A DNA stretch of 64,000 nt, taken from positions 248,001-312,000 of the forward strand of contig NZ_PNFV01000001.1 in NCBI RefSeq assembly GCF_002940945.1, read 5' to 3'. Origin of the DNA: Limosilactobacillus pontis (lineage in GTDB: Bacteria > Bacillota > Bacilli > Lactobacillales > Lactobacillaceae). Below, one piece after another: positions 1 to 8,645 of the stretch. Within the stretch, counting starts at the first letter, position 1; every line of letters begins with the position of its first letter. Under the pieces are notes generated by a model, which was not told the DNA's origin, did no database searches, and saw only the letters and a list, made by a program, of their open reading frames with translations. The position numbers were made by a program, and so were the translations under genes.

Positions 1-405
1 GTCCTCCTGACGGTGGCTATAGTAGGCCCCATTCAGAAAGTGCTTGATTGCTAGGTACTCCTTATTCAGATCGGCCAGCTTGGTAGACTGCTTAGCGGTT
101 GTAACCCGTTGCCACTGGTCAGCGTCCATCACAACCAGGTGGGTCCACTGTTTTTTGGCACTAAACAATAGTAGGAGGGCCAGGGCCTTCAGGTAGCTTT
201 GCCGAGCCCGGTTTGCATCATGCTCTTCCTGGTCAAGGACATCAGCCCATCCCGCCGCCTGGGCAAAGTTAGCCAGCTGACAGTCGAGCTGAACATAGAT
301 CGTCTGCTGCCGAGCTGCCGGACCAATCAGTAGCTCCTTAGCATCATCAATTGTCAGTTCAAGATCGACCACCGTATGCAACATCTTGGTAATATCTAGT
401 GACAT
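1..405 (-). CDS. dUTPase-like (dimeric all-alpha fold) protein, C-terminus cut by window edge
   Basis: Open frame of 135 codons from an ATG at 405, running off the left edge, so its C-terminus is not visible. The pattern of hydrophobic helices and a late segment around residues 110-128 resemble dimeric dUTP pyrophosphatases (dUTPase_2 family), judged from memory of the family. If that alignment is right, the acidic metal ligands are gone: where active enzymes carry ExxxE on one helix and ExxD on the next, this protein has Gln, Cys, Leu and Lys. It would then be a structural homologue rather than an enzyme. The ATG directly abuts the stop codon of the next upstream gene, so the two are probably co-transcribed and translationally coupled. 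Family assignment is tentative. Confidence 0.4.
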   Translation of the reverse strand, partial: MSLDITKMLHTVVDLELTIDDAKELLIGPAARQQTIYVQLDCQLANFAQAAGWADVLDQEEHDANRARQSYLKALALLLLFSAKKQWTHLVVMDADQWQRVTTAKQSTKLADLNKEYLAIKHFLNGAYYSHRQED

Positions 406-1488
406 CTAATCATCCTCATCCCGTTCTGCTTGTTCGCCTGTCGTGTCTCCTTCATCTGTTGGTTCAACCGGTGTAGGGACAGTTTCCTGTGATGCAGGTG
501 TCGTCGGCTCCGTAGGTACTGTTGGCTCTGTTGGAACGGTCGTAACCATCGGGGTCGTTGGCTCATCGTCCTCCGCAATAATCAATTGTTCTGACCGTAC
601 TGCCAGGGCATCCCGATTAGCCAGGTACCACTGCCGAACCATGTTGTAGTGAAGCAGGATGTCAAAGAAGGAGACCTGTTCACCAGGATCCTTGACCGCA
701 AAGGCCCATTCCTGGCTATAGTCATCCGGATCAAAAGACAAATCGAACTTTATTCCCTGGTCCAGTAGCAATTCTGCCCCACTGTTATGTGGCAGGTTCA
801 TCAGCATGTAGTCAGTCGTTCCGGTCTTGACAAAAAGCCGGTCGATCACAGTTAACTGCAGGTCTGGCTGTTGAAGCTTAAACCGTTGGTCATTGGCAGT
901 ATTCAGGATCCCTAGATTAATCGTGAAGCCTAGGTCATCAGCCAATTCATTGGCAAACTCAATCAGCGGTTTGATAGCGTCACGCAGCTCCAAATCGCTG
1001 TGCTTCTTCAGGGCGTAAACAATGAAGTAGTTAACCAGGGCCCGGTTATTAAATTGAAATAGGCGCTGGTTGAGGTTCATGTAGAAAAGCGGCTGCTCTT
1101 GGTGCTGCTCGGTAAAAGCCGCTTCGCCGTTGGCACCGACCACGAACTTGAAACGTGCATCAGTCAACGGGTCAACGGTAGCCACAAACTCGTGCTGGTG
1201 GTTTTCATCGACCGTAACACTGGATACGTTATGCATCTCTAAGAGCCGGCCCATAAAGAGCATACAGTAATCGGCCGCTTGGTAGTGCTGTGGAAAGTCG
1301 ATAAAGGCGTTATGAAGATCCTGCTCAGTCAGTTTGCCAGCGGCGGACAGAAGTTCCTCTGCCTGATCGGTTGAGGCCAGTTGGTCAAGCAGGTCAACAT
1401 AATGCTGTCCGCGCTTTAAAACATCCTTGAATGAATCGGCCAGAGCGGTAATCCGGGCTGCCGGAGAATTTTCGATCTTATTAGTCAT
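406..1488 (-). CDS. Hypothetical protein with acidic Pro/Thr/Glu-rich C-terminal tail
   Basis: A 360-residue protein I do not recognise. An ATG at 1494 is also possible, but an AGGTG motif lies 7 bases before the ATG at 1488 and nearly touches the other, so 1488 is preferred. There is no signal peptide or membrane segment, so it is probably cytoplasmic. About 310 residues look globular and mixed alpha/beta, followed by a low-complexity tail of roughly 50 residues with repeated TEPT and VPTE units ending in a run of acids (EDD). It overlaps the end of the upstream coiled-coil gene by 8 bases and abuts the following dUTPase-like gene, making a tightly coupled three-gene unit. No function is assigned. 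Confidence 0.75.
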   Translation of the reverse strand: MTNKIENSPAARITALADSFKDVLKRGQHYVDLLDQLASTDQAEELLSAAGKLTEQDLHNAFIDFPQHYQAADYCMLFMGRLLEMHNVSSVTVDENHQHEFVATVDPLTDARFKFVVGANGEAAFTEQHQEQPLFYMNLNQRLFQFNNRALVNYFIVYALKKHSDLELRDAIKPLIEFANELADDLGFTINLGILNTANDQRFKLQQPDLQLTVIDRLFVKTGTTDYMLMNLPHNSGAELLLDQGIKFDLSFDPDDYSQEWAFAVKDPGEQVSFFDILLHYNMVRQWYLANRDALAVRSEQLIIAEDDEPTTPMVTTVPTEPTVPTEPTTPASQETVPTPVEPTDEGDTTGEQAERDEDD

Positions 1489-2371
1489 CTGCATTCACCT
1501 GCTTCCCAGCGTCTTGATCTGAGGTCAAGCTCTTGAGGTAGTCGGCGTAGAGGTTGCGATTGGCCAGCTCAAAATCCTCAAAACTGCCGAAGGTATCAAT
1601 GATACTCTTCTGTTCGTAGCTCAGGATAGTGTTCTCCTTGGACAGGGCCAAGACAACCTGTTCGTTTTCCTTGATCGTCTGAGCCGCCGTCCGTGCCTCT
1701 GTTTCCTGGTCCTCCAGCTTCTGCAGCTGGGCCACCAGTTCTTCGCGGGTAGCTCGATTCCGACTGGATTCAAACAGGCCGGAACGGGAGTTTATGTCCT
1801 TAAGCTCAGCCTGAATCTGCTGACGCTTCTCTTCACGCTCCCGTTGATGATCAATCAGCTCCTGAAGACGGTCATTTTCACTGGAGATCTTATTGATTCG
1901 GTCACTATTGTAACGCTTGTTCTTGCGGGCCAGTTCAAATGACTTGTTCAGCATCTCGTACTCAGTCTGGTCAAAGGAGAAGCGTACATTTAAGACGTCT
2001 AGCTCCCCAAAGCGCCGCCGGTCCCACCAGTTACCAAAGTAAATCCGGTAGTGACCAGTCTGGTACTCCTCATAATAGAAGAACGGGTAGGTCTTGCCCA
2101 GGTACTTGATCAGGTTGACACTGAGATAACTGCTCAGCTGGTCAGCCAGGTCGTCAACCAGGCTCATTACCCCTTCGTCATTGGGCTGCTGCTCGCGATG
2201 CTCAATCTCCTTGGCATAACGCTGGTTATCCAATAGCCGATAAATGTCACGATCGTGGTGCTGGTCAATGGCGTGGTTGAGTTCCTGTAGGTACTTGACC
2301 TTAGTCGTAATCCGGCCCTCGATTTCTTGACTAACATCTACGGCCTTGCTGTCTTGATTTTTACTTGCCAT
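1481..2371 (-). CDS. Hypothetical coiled-coil protein
   Basis: A 296-residue protein and the first gene of the three-gene minus-strand cluster. The frame is open to 2413, but an AAGGAG sequence sits 8 bases before the ATG at 2371, which is therefore the likely start. Residues about 80-150 form a globular section rich in Tyr, Phe and Trp. Residues about 155-255 are a long charged coiled coil with many Glu, Gln, Arg and Lys heptads. The last ~40 residues are again predicted globular. There is no Walker A or B motif, so a name such as SbcC based only on the coiled coil would not be justified. It is transcribed away from the small gene at 2582. Function unknown. Confidence 0.75.
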   Translation of the reverse strand: MASKNQDSKAVDVSQEIEGRITTKVKYLQELNHAIDQHHDRDIYRLLDNQRYAKEIEHREQQPNDEGVMSLVDDLADQLSSYLSVNLIKYLGKTYPFFYYEEYQTGHYRIYFGNWWDRRRFGELDVLNVRFSFDQTEYEMLNKSFELARKNKRYNSDRINKISSENDRLQELIDHQREREEKRQQIQAELKDINSRSGLFESSRNRATREELVAQLQKLEDQETEARTAAQTIKENEQVVLALSKENTILSYEQKSIIDTFGSFEDFELANRNLYADYLKSLTSDQDAGKQVNADD

Positions 2372-2480
2372 AAACATTTCTCCTTGTCTGAATACTAGTT
2401 TAATCTTAGCCAACTTTTAATAAATTTTAAAGAAGCAAATTGGTAATTGAGGACTTTCTTAACAATTTAACTATTCAATA

Positions 2481-2508
2481 TTGTAATCTTTATAATATGA
2501 ATTATAAT
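2481..2508 (+). promoter_or_regulatory. Near-consensus promoter for the 41-residue microprotein
   Basis: TTGTAA at 2481-2486 and TATAAT at 2503-2508 with a 16-base spacer. The same hexamers and spacing precede the argS leader near 61.8 kb. Transcription would begin near 2515, leaving a leader of about 65 bases before the ATG at 2582. Confidence 0.55.
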
Positions 2509-2513
2509 ATACG

Positions 2514-2547
2514 TAACAGATGTTTTACTTCCGTACGATATCTGTTA
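2514..2547 (+). repeat. 8-bp inverted repeat at the start of the microprotein leader
   Basis: TAACAGAT at 2514-2521 and ATCTGTTA at 2540-2547 are perfect complements separated by 18 bases. Lying at or just after the predicted transcription start, it could be an operator or a 5' hairpin. The sequence does not say which. Confidence 0.35.
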
Positions 2548-2581
2548 TCAACGGAGCGTTTCGAAAAGAGGCGAAGTTATT

Positions 2582-2707
2582 ATGGCACTGAGCAAACAAG
2601 AACGTAAAGAAATGGCTCGTAAGGCCATGGAAAAGCGTGGAAACAAGAAGCCTGATGGCTCTGGTTTCGCAAAGCTTGATGAAGAAGCCAAGAAACTGAG
2701 TGACTAA
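2582..2707 (+). CDS. Small basic hypothetical protein (41 residues)
   Basis: A short open frame encoding 41 residues rich in Lys, Glu and Arg, with a central GNKKPDGSG turn and no membrane segment. An AGAGGCGA sequence about 8 bases upstream can act as ribosome binding site, a near-consensus promoter lies at 2481-2508, and a strong intrinsic terminator follows at 2733-2765. This complete transcription unit is why I call it a real gene despite its size. It looks like a highly charged, probably extended microprotein. I do not recognise the family and assign no function. Confidence 0.65.
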   Translation: MALSKQERKEMARKAMEKRGNKKPDGSGFAKLDEEAKKLSD

Positions 2708-2732
2708 GCTTTTTGAAACAATCCAAACCAAA

Positions 2733-2765
2733 AGAGCAAGCAATTTTAGTTGCTTGCTCTTTTTC
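2733..2765 (+). terminator. Intrinsic terminator after the 41-residue gene
   Basis: An 11-bp perfect stem (AGAGCAAGCAA with its complement) around a 6-base loop, then a T-tract. The A-rich side on the other strand may also help terminate the convergent aminotransferase gene. Confidence 0.85.
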
Positions 2766-2774
2766 TAGTTTAAA

Positions 2775-3950
2775 TCACTTTTGCTGGTCCTGGCAGAACC
2801 GCTCAAGTCGGTCCATCCCCTCCTTGATCTGGTCCATCGCTGTTGCGTAACTGAAGCGGAGATAACCCTCGCCCCCAGCACCAAAGAAGGTTCCAGCCGT
2901 TACGGCTACGTGGGCTTCCTTAGCCAGCTGGTAGATCAGTTTGGTATCATCCTGGTCTAGGAAGGCCGGAATTTTAGCAAAGATATAGAAAGCCCCCATT
3001 GGCCGTGAGCACTTGAAACCCATCTTCTCCAGCCGAGAAAGCATGTAGTCCCGACGTTCAATGTACTGACGATCCATCTCATCAATGGCCGCAGTCCCAC
3101 CACGCAGGGCCGCCTCAGCCGCATCCTGGGTAAAGGTAGCCACGTCCATCATAATAAAGGAGTGAACCTTGAAGATCTCACTGGTGATATCCTTTGGCGC
3201 ACAGAGATAACCGATCCGCCAGCCAGTCATGGCGTAGGACTTTGAGAAGCCGTTAGTCAAAATGGTCTGATCCGGCAGGGACTTAGCCATCGAAGCGTAT
3301 TCACCGTCATAGTTGAGTTCACTATATATCTCATCACTGATGGCAAAGATCGGCTTGCCCTTGATCAAGGCAGCCAGGTCATCGAGTTCCTCCTGGGAGT
3401 AAGCGATCCCTGTCGGATTGGATGGATTGACGAAGATGATTGCCTTCACCCGGTCGCCGTACTGATCAAGGTACTTCTTCAAGAGGGCCGGGGTCAGCTT
3501 GAAGTCAGTGACCGAGGTGTCGACCTCGACCGCCTGGGCCCCACCGATGATGGCATCCGGCCCGTAAATGGAGAAGGTCGGGGTCGGTACCAGAACCACG
3601 TCACCGGGGTTGGTAACGGCCGTAATCGCAGCGTAGGCCCCCTCGGTGACCCCGTTAGTGATCAGGATCTCACTCTTCGGATCATAGTGAAGACCGTAGC
3701 GGTCGGCCAGATTGTCAGCTACCGCCTGTAGGAGACCGTCCGTCCCCCGCTGTGGAGCATAGTGGGTTCGGTTGTTTTGGATGGCCCGAATTCCCGCCTG
3801 CTTAACATACTCGGGGGTATCAAAATCCGGCTCTCCTAATGTGAATTCAATCACATCGGGGATTTTCGAAACAAATGTTGAAAAATCAAAAATCTTCAGT
3901 GTTGGCACATCGTTTAACGTGGCCCGCATGTGTTTACTCATTTCAACCAT
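2775..3950 (-). CDS. Class I/II aminotransferase (aromatic / PatA-like)
   Basis: A PLP-dependent fold-type I aminotransferase of 391 residues, full length for the family. The PLP-binding lysine is K237 in the FSKSYAMTGWR motif. NPSNPTG at 175-181, SDEIY at 205-209 and the substrate-carboxylate arginine in YLRFSYA near 368 are all present. The sequence is closest in feel to the Gram-positive aromatic or acetyl-diaminopimelate aminotransferases (AraT/PatA type), but substrate cannot be read from sequence. The ATG at 3950 is the first possible start after an in-frame stop, and its AGAAGGG ribosome site is rather distant (about 12-13 bases). It is transcribed after gltX but separated from it by a terminator. 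Confidence 0.85.
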   Translation of the reverse strand: MVEMSKHMRATLNDVPTLKIFDFSTFVSKIPDVIEFTLGEPDFDTPEYVKQAGIRAIQNNRTHYAPQRGTDGLLQAVADNLADRYGLHYDPKSEILITNGVTEGAYAAITAVTNPGDVVLVPTPTFSIYGPDAIIGGAQAVEVDTSVTDFKLTPALLKKYLDQYGDRVKAIIFVNPSNPTGIAYSQEELDDLAALIKGKPIFAISDEIYSELNYDGEYASMAKSLPDQTILTNGFSKSYAMTGWRIGYLCAPKDITSEIFKVHSFIMMDVATFTQDAAEAALRGGTAAIDEMDRQYIERRDYMLSRLEKMGFKCSRPMGAFYIFAKIPAFLDQDDTKLIYQLAKEAHVAVTAGTFFGAGGEGYLRFSYATAMDQIKEGMDRLERFCQDQQK

Positions 3951-4029
3951 TAATGATCATATCCCTTCTTAAAAAAATTAGTGTTGATTATAGCCTAACT
4001 GATTTGTGCAATAGTGGTCAAGCTATTTA

Positions 4030-4065
4030 AAACAAAAGCCGAATGACAACTGCCATCCGACTTGA
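4030..4065 (-). terminator. Intrinsic terminator of gltX
   Basis: Read on the minus strand, AGTCGGATG pairs with CATTCGGCT (two wobble pairs) and is followed by TTTTGTTTT, just after the gltX stop codon. Confidence 0.75.
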
Positions 4066-4073
4066 ATTAGTTA

Positions 4074-5576
4074 TTATTTAAATGCCGCGATCATCCGATC
4101 AAGCAATTCGATGTCCGTCTTGCGTGAGTAGATGTCCATGATCTCGTAGATCTGCGGTGCAGAGGTTGAACCAGTGAAGGCCAGGTTCAGTGGGAAGTAG
4201 AGGTAACGGCCTTTGATGCCGGTTTCCTTACCGACTTCCTTGATAGCCTGACTGTAATCGAGATCATCACCACCGTTGACCAGCTTATCCTTCAGGCCCT
4301 GCAGGACAGCAATAACGTCATCGTTGTTAAAGTCGTCGTTGTCAACCAGCTGGTCATAGTTGAAGTGCTCGTCTAAGACCTTGTAGTAGCTCCAAGCGTA
4401 TTCAATCACCTCAAGCAGCTTGTTAACATCGCGCTGGTGAACGTGGATCGTCTTCTTGATGATGTCTCGACAATCGTCCTCTGGAATGCTCTGCAGGCGC
4501 TTGGCTTCCTCTGTTTCGCCCTCTTTAACCAATTCCATTGTCCGGTCAGTCAGTTCGTCCACAGACATGGCCTTGATATATTGAGCGTTCATCCAGTCCA
4601 GCTTCTTTTGGTCGAAGTAGGCTGGTGCCTTGGACATCCGGTCAGGGTCATAAACCTTGATCAGTTCATCCTTGGAGTAAATTTCACGCTCGCCCTTTGG
4701 TGACCAGCCCAGGAAGGCAATAAAGTTGAAGATGGCCTCGTGAAGGTACCCGTGCCGCTTGTATTCGCTGATGAACTGCAGGGTGTCCTTATCCCGCTTG
4801 CTCAGCTTCTTCCGAGTCTTCGGGTTGAAGATCAACGGAATATGGCAGAAAGTTGGGTGTTGCCAGCCAAGAGCCTCATAGATTGCAATCTGCTTTGGCG
4901 TGTTGGAAATATGGTCGGCACCTCGCAGGACATGGGTGATGTCCATGGAGTGATCATCAACAACAACGGCAAAGTTATAGGTTGGCATCCCATCACTCTT
5001 CTCGATGATGAAGTCCCCACCAAGATTATCGGAATTGAAGGAAACGTGCCCCCGGGCAATGTCATCCCACTCGTAGTCGTGATTCTTTGGGAAGTGGAAA
5101 CGGATGGTTGGCTTCAGGCCCTTGGCCTCAGCCGCCTGCTGGTCTTCTTCACTCCGGCCATACCAGCGACCATCGTAGTGAGGAGCCTCCTTGTTGGCAC
5201 GCTGACGTTCCCGCATCTCCTGCAGTTCTTCCTCGGTCGTGTAGTCCTTGTAAGCAATCCCCTTGTCCAACAGTTCCTGGATGTATTTGTGGTAGATTCC
5301 CTGAGCATTCCGTTCGCTCTGCCGATATGGGGCGTACTTCGGGTTTGGCTTGTTTGGACCCTCGTCCCAGTCAATCCCTAACCAGTGCAGGTTCTCCCGC
5401 TGGCTGGCTTCACCATCTTCAACATTTCGCTTCGTATCGGTATCCTCAATCCGTAATACCATCGTTCCGTTGAAGTGACGTGCAAATAAGTAGTTAAACA
5501 ATGCTGATTGGGCATTTCCAATATGCAGGAAACCGGTTGGACTTGGTGCATACCGAACTCTGACCTTTTGATCCAT
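4074..5576 (-). CDS. gltX: Glutamyl-tRNA synthetase
   Basis: A class I aminoacyl-tRNA synthetase of 500 residues that charges tRNA-Glu, and in most Firmicutes also mischarges tRNA-Gln for later amidation. The N-terminal [10 protein letters not shown] carries the HIGH-type motif at residues 18-21, and the KLSKR motif occurs near residue 255. The C-terminal all-helical anticodon-binding region is intact. No gatCAB genes are in the window. The gene has its own terminator at 4030-4065 and stands apart from glnA upstream by about 170 bases that contain the glnA terminator. Confidence 0.97.
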   Translation of the reverse strand: MDQKVRVRYAPSPTGFLHIGNAQSALFNYLFARHFNGTMVLRIEDTDTKRNVEDGEASQRENLHWLGIDWDEGPNKPNPKYAPYRQSERNAQGIYHKYIQELLDKGIAYKDYTTEEELQEMRERQRANKEAPHYDGRWYGRSEEDQQAAEAKGLKPTIRFHFPKNHDYEWDDIARGHVSFNSDNLGGDFIIEKSDGMPTYNFAVVVDDHSMDITHVLRGADHISNTPKQIAIYEALGWQHPTFCHIPLIFNPKTRKKLSKRDKDTLQFISEYKRHGYLHEAIFNFIAFLGWSPKGEREIYSKDELIKVYDPDRMSKAPAYFDQKKLDWMNAQYIKAMSVDELTDRTMELVKEGETEEAKRLQSIPEDDCRDIIKKTIHVHQRDVNKLLEVIEYAWSYYKVLDEHFNYDQLVDNDDFNNDDVIAVLQGLKDKLVNGGDDLDYSQAIKEVGKETGIKGRYLYFPLNLAFTGSTSAPQIYEIMDIYSRKTDIELLDRMIAAFK

Positions 5577-5674
5577 TTTATCTAGATTCTCCTTTAGTAA
5601 CTAATTAACAGCAAAAAGCCGCTATTACAACAAGTATAATTGTATCTGAATGTCGCTATTTGTCAATTGACCGC

Positions 5675-5723
5675 AAGAAAAAGCCGAAAGGTTAACGCAT
5701 GTATATCCCTTCCAGCTTTTCCT
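5675..5723 (-). terminator. Intrinsic terminator of glnA
   Basis: On the minus strand a 13-bp stem (AAAAGCTGGAAGG with CCTTTCGGCTTTT, two G-U pairs) around a 16-base loop ends in a T-tract. Confidence 0.8.
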
Positions 5724-5746
5724 GCTTAGTTGGTTTTTAATATTGA

Positions 5747-7090
5747 TTAGTACTCTTCCATGTACTGCTGCCGTTCCCAATCAGACACGTGCTGACGGTA
5801 GCCATCGTATTCACGGGTCTTAGCTTCCATGAAGCTGTTATAGAGGTGTTCACCCATGGAATGCTTGATAACATCATCGGCTGCTAAATCCTTGAGGGCG
5901 TTGTGAAGGGTATCAGGCAAGTTGACAATCCCCTTCTTCTGCCGTTCGGCCAGGCTCATCTTGTAGATATTCTCATCGATGTTGTGAACCGGTGGCAGGT
6001 CATTACGCAACCCATCCAAACCAGCTTCCAGGACACTGGCAATGGCCAGGTACGGGTTGGCCGACGGGTCCGCAGACCGTAGTTCCAGCCGGGTCCCCAT
6101 TCCACGATCATTTGGAATACGAACCAGCGGTGACCGGTTCGAGGTCGACCAGGCAACGTAAACCGGGGCCTCGAAGCCGGGAACCAGCCGCTTGTAGGAG
6201 TTAACAATCGGGTCACAGATGGCAGTAAAGCTCCGCGCGTGCTTCATCAGGCCGCCAAGGAAGTGGTAAGCCGTCTGGGAAAGCTGGTTCTTATCATTTT
6301 CATCATAGAAGGCATTCTTGCCATCCTGACTGAATAGGGACATATTGAGGTGCATCCCAGACCCGTTGATACCGGACAGCGGCTTAGGCATGAAGGTAGC
6401 GTGAAGGCCGTATTTCTTGGCAATCGTCTTTACTACCAGCTTGAAGGTCTGGATGTTGTCGGCCGCCTCCATGGCATCAGCGTACTTGAAGTCAACCTCG
6501 TGCTGGCCCGGGGCAACCTCGTGGTGGGCAGCCTCGACATCAAAGCCCATCTTCTCGAGGGCTAGGACAATATCGCGCCGGCAATCCTCACCGCGGTCAG
6601 CCGGTTCCATGTCGAAGTAGTTCTCCTGGTCATTTACCTTGGTGGTTGGGTTACCGTTCTCGTCGAGTTTGAAAAGGAAGAATTCTGGTTCTGGACCGAT
6701 GTTGAAGTCCTTGAAGCCGAGCTTCTGCATGTCCTTGAGCACCCGTTTCAAGTTATTCCGCGGGTCACCGGAGAATGGCGTCCCATCGGTGTTGTGAACG
6801 CTACAGATCACCCGGGCTACCTTCCCGTGTTCGGCCCCCCATGGGAAGACCAGCCAGGTGGACATGTCCGGATAGAGGTACATATCACTCTCCTCAATCC
6901 GGACAAAACCATCGATAGAGGAACCGTCGAACATGATCTTGTTGTCCAGCAGCTTCTCAAGCTGACTGACCGGTAAATCAACGCTCTTGATCGTCCCTAA
7001 CAAGTCGGTGAACATTACCCGCAAGAAACGAATGTCTTCATCTTTCACCATTTGACGGACTTCTTCTTTTGTATATTCTCGCTTAGCCAT
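5747..7090 (-). CDS. glnA: Glutamine synthetase, type I
   Basis: Makes glutamine from glutamate, ammonia and ATP as a cytoplasmic dodecamer. The protein is 447 residues from the ATG at 7090, the usual Firmicute GSI-alpha length. The alternative ATG at 7099 lies directly against the AAAGGGA ribosome site, whereas 7090 is 9 bases away. Family motifs visible include FDGSSIDGF, the ATP-binding [10 protein letters not shown] and the EAPVYVAWS segment. Most Firmicutes place glnR immediately upstream; here the upstream gene is miaA and no MerR-type regulator is present, nor do I see a perfect GlnR box (TGTNAN7TNACA) in the upstream 240 bases. Confidence 0.97.
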   Translation of the reverse strand: MAKREYTKEEVRQMVKDEDIRFLRVMFTDLLGTIKSVDLPVSQLEKLLDNKIMFDGSSIDGFVRIEESDMYLYPDMSTWLVFPWGAEHGKVARVICSVHNTDGTPFSGDPRNNLKRVLKDMQKLGFKDFNIGPEPEFFLFKLDENGNPTTKVNDQENYFDMEPADRGEDCRRDIVLALEKMGFDVEAAHHEVAPGQHEVDFKYADAMEAADNIQTFKLVVKTIAKKYGLHATFMPKPLSGINGSGMHLNMSLFSQDGKNAFYDENDKNQLSQTAYHFLGGLMKHARSFTAICDPIVNSYKRLVPGFEAPVYVAWSTSNRSPLVRIPNDRGMGTRLELRSADPSANPYLAIASVLEAGLDGLRNDLPPVHNIDENIYKMSLAERQKKGIVNLPDTLHNALKDLAADDVIKHSMGEHLYNSFMEAKTREYDGYRQHVSDWERQQYMEEY

Positions 7091-7134
7091 TAAATTCATT
7101 CCCTTTCAGTAAAAACCAGTTACGCTAAAGCCAT

Positions 7135-7185
7135 TGATAACCGTGACCTTAATTTTATTAAGTCATCGCCGCAGGGTGATAACCG
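7135..7185. repeat. Direct repeat TGATAACCG upstream of glnA
   Basis: TGATAACCG occurs at 7135-7143 and again at 7177-7185, start to start 42 bases or about four helical turns. It lies between the probable glnA promoter and the gene, so it could be a regulator site. This is only a pattern seen in the sequence. Confidence 0.3.
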
Positions 7186-7265
7186 AACAATTATTTTTGG
7201 CATAGACCAATGATGGATAAATGCTCGAAAAATCAGTCCACAATTACTTTTTCAATACGTTTTTA

Positions 7266-7294
7266 AGGATACCAATCCCCTCTGGACAAGTCAA
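7266..7294 (-). promoter_or_regulatory. Probable glnA promoter
   Basis: On the minus strand TTGACT at 7289-7294 and TATCCT at 7266-7271 are separated by 17 bases, about 170 bases upstream of the glnA start, leaving a long leader. Confidence 0.4.
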
Positions 7295-7342
7295 TTGATA
7301 TCAGAACTTTAAGTTAATTGAAACCTTTTTCGCAGGTAGACT

Positions 7343-8266
7343 TTATTTAATTAACCATGCCTGGACCAATTCGTTAATTTGTTCAGGTGAGTTTCGGCCA
7401 CCAACCAGGTCAAACCAATGAACAGTCATTTTATTGCGAAACCAGGTTAGCTGACGTTTAGCATAATGACGCGAGTCCTGCTTAACTTTCTGAATTGCCG
7501 TATCCAGGTCGTACTCTCCAGCAAAGTAGGGATAAAATTCATGATAGCCAATCCCCTTACCCGCCGGCAGGTCAGCTCCCCCGCGATCATAGAGCCAGCG
7601 AGCTTCATCGATTAGACCGTCCTTGACCATCATATCAACCCGGCGATTGATCCGGTCATATAGGACGGGCCGGTCCGTCGTCAACCCGATTAGCAGGAAG
7701 TCGTTGGGACTCTCCTGGCGGGGCTGGTCGGAAAAACGACGCCCAGTCTTCTCAATCACTTCCAGGGCCCGAATCACCCGGCGGAGGTTCCCAGACTCAA
7801 TGTTCTTTTCGGCTACCGGGTCGAGTTTGGCAAGACAATTTCGGATATAGGATGCCCCCCGCTCCTCAGCCAGTTGGTGCCAGTGCTGACGTATCCGGGC
7901 TGACTGGGCATCAAAGTGGTCTTGTCCTAAAGCAAGATTGTTAGTCAGCGTCTGAAGATAAAAACCGGTCCCGCCAACCACCAGGGGAAGGTGATTTCGA
8001 CCGCTGATAGCGGTGATTGCCTGGTTCGCCTGCTGTTTAAACATGGCTGCCGAGTAACGATCATGAATGTCACAGATATCGATCAGGTGATGAGGAATCC
8101 CAGCCATCTCATCCGGCGTAATCTTAGCCGTGCCGATGTCGAGATGGCGGTAAACCTGCATTGAGTCACCCGAGATCACTTCACCATTAAAACGTTTGGC
8201 AATCTCAATGGATAGTGCCGTCTTCCCCACTGCGGTCGGTCCTACAATTGCAACTATTTTAGCCAT
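7343..8266 (-). CDS. miaA: tRNA dimethylallyltransferase
   Basis: Transfers dimethylallyl to A37 of tRNAs reading UNN codons. The protein is 307 residues, normal for the family, with the P-loop GPTAVGKT at residues 9-16, the DSMQVYR substrate motif and the conserved GTAK segment. It starts at ATG 8266. It is the gene upstream of glnA but is separated from it by about 250 bases with a separate promoter candidate, so joint transcription is uncertain. The DUF3042 microprotein gene next door is divergent. Confidence 0.97.
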   Translation of the reverse strand: MAKIVAIVGPTAVGKTALSIEIAKRFNGEVISGDSMQVYRHLDIGTAKITPDEMAGIPHHLIDICDIHDRYSAAMFKQQANQAITAISGRNHLPLVVGGTGFYLQTLTNNLALGQDHFDAQSARIRQHWHQLAEERGASYIRNCLAKLDPVAEKNIESGNLRRVIRALEVIEKTGRRFSDQPRQESPNDFLLIGLTTDRPVLYDRINRRVDMMVKDGLIDEARWLYDRGGADLPAGKGIGYHEFYPYFAGEYDLDTAIQKVKQDSRHYAKRQLTWFRNKMTVHWFDLVGGRNSPEQINELVQAWLIK

Positions 8267-8381
8267 TTAATCTTCTCCCACAATTCATAAATTATCGCAA
8301 AATTTAGTATAAAGCACTGGTAAATTATACCCAAGTCAATCATAATAGACTTAAGTTAATAACAAAAGGAGGATCTTATTT

Positions 8382-8558
8382 ATGAAGCAATTCACTAAGG
8401 GTGTCTTCATTGGTGCTGTATCAACCATTGCTGCTCTGGCCGGTGCTGCCGTAACCTTCCACAAGAACGTCATCAAGCCGGTTGAAGAACAAGAAGAAAA
8501 GTTTGATGAAAATCGGCGCGCCGCTATCCGCAAGGGCCGTTCTGCTCATCAAATCTAA
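8382..8558 (+). CDS. DUF3042-type small membrane protein (58 residues)
   Basis: A 58-residue protein that fits the DUF3042 family of lactobacilli, judged by its pattern. A short basic N-terminus is followed by a hydrophobic Ala/Gly-rich segment at residues 8-27, then FHKNVIKPVEEQEE and a basic tail. It is likely a single-pass membrane protein with the charged tail in the cytoplasm. The ribosome site AAAGGAGG lies 8-9 bases before the ATG. It is flanked by miaA on the other strand and ends in a strong terminator at 8581-8620. Function is unknown; its neighbourhood with miaA is typical of lactobacilli. Confidence 0.8.
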   Translation: MKQFTKGVFIGAVSTIAALAGAAVTFHKNVIKPVEEQEEKFDENRRAAIRKGRSAHQI

Positions 8559-8580
8559 TAATCATCCCTATAACAACAAA

Positions 8581-8620
8581 GGGGCCGGGAGAAAACTTGT
8601 TTTCTCGCCGGCCTCTTTTT
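8581..8620 (+). terminator. Strong intrinsic terminator after the DUF3042 gene
   Basis: A GC-rich stem of about 15 bp (GGCCGG then AGAAAAC, with its complement, one mismatch) and a T-tract at 8616-8620. Confidence 0.9.
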
Positions 8621-8645
8621 AGTTCTGAATATTACAAAGTAGTTA

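Noticed and set aside
1481..2413. Naming the coiled-coil protein SbcC
   Set aside because: There are no Walker A, signature or Walker B motifs; similarity would rest on the coiled coil alone.
4740..5473. Long plus-strand frames opposite gltX
   Set aside because: They are antisense shadows of a highly conserved gene, with no ribosome sites and no family resemblance.
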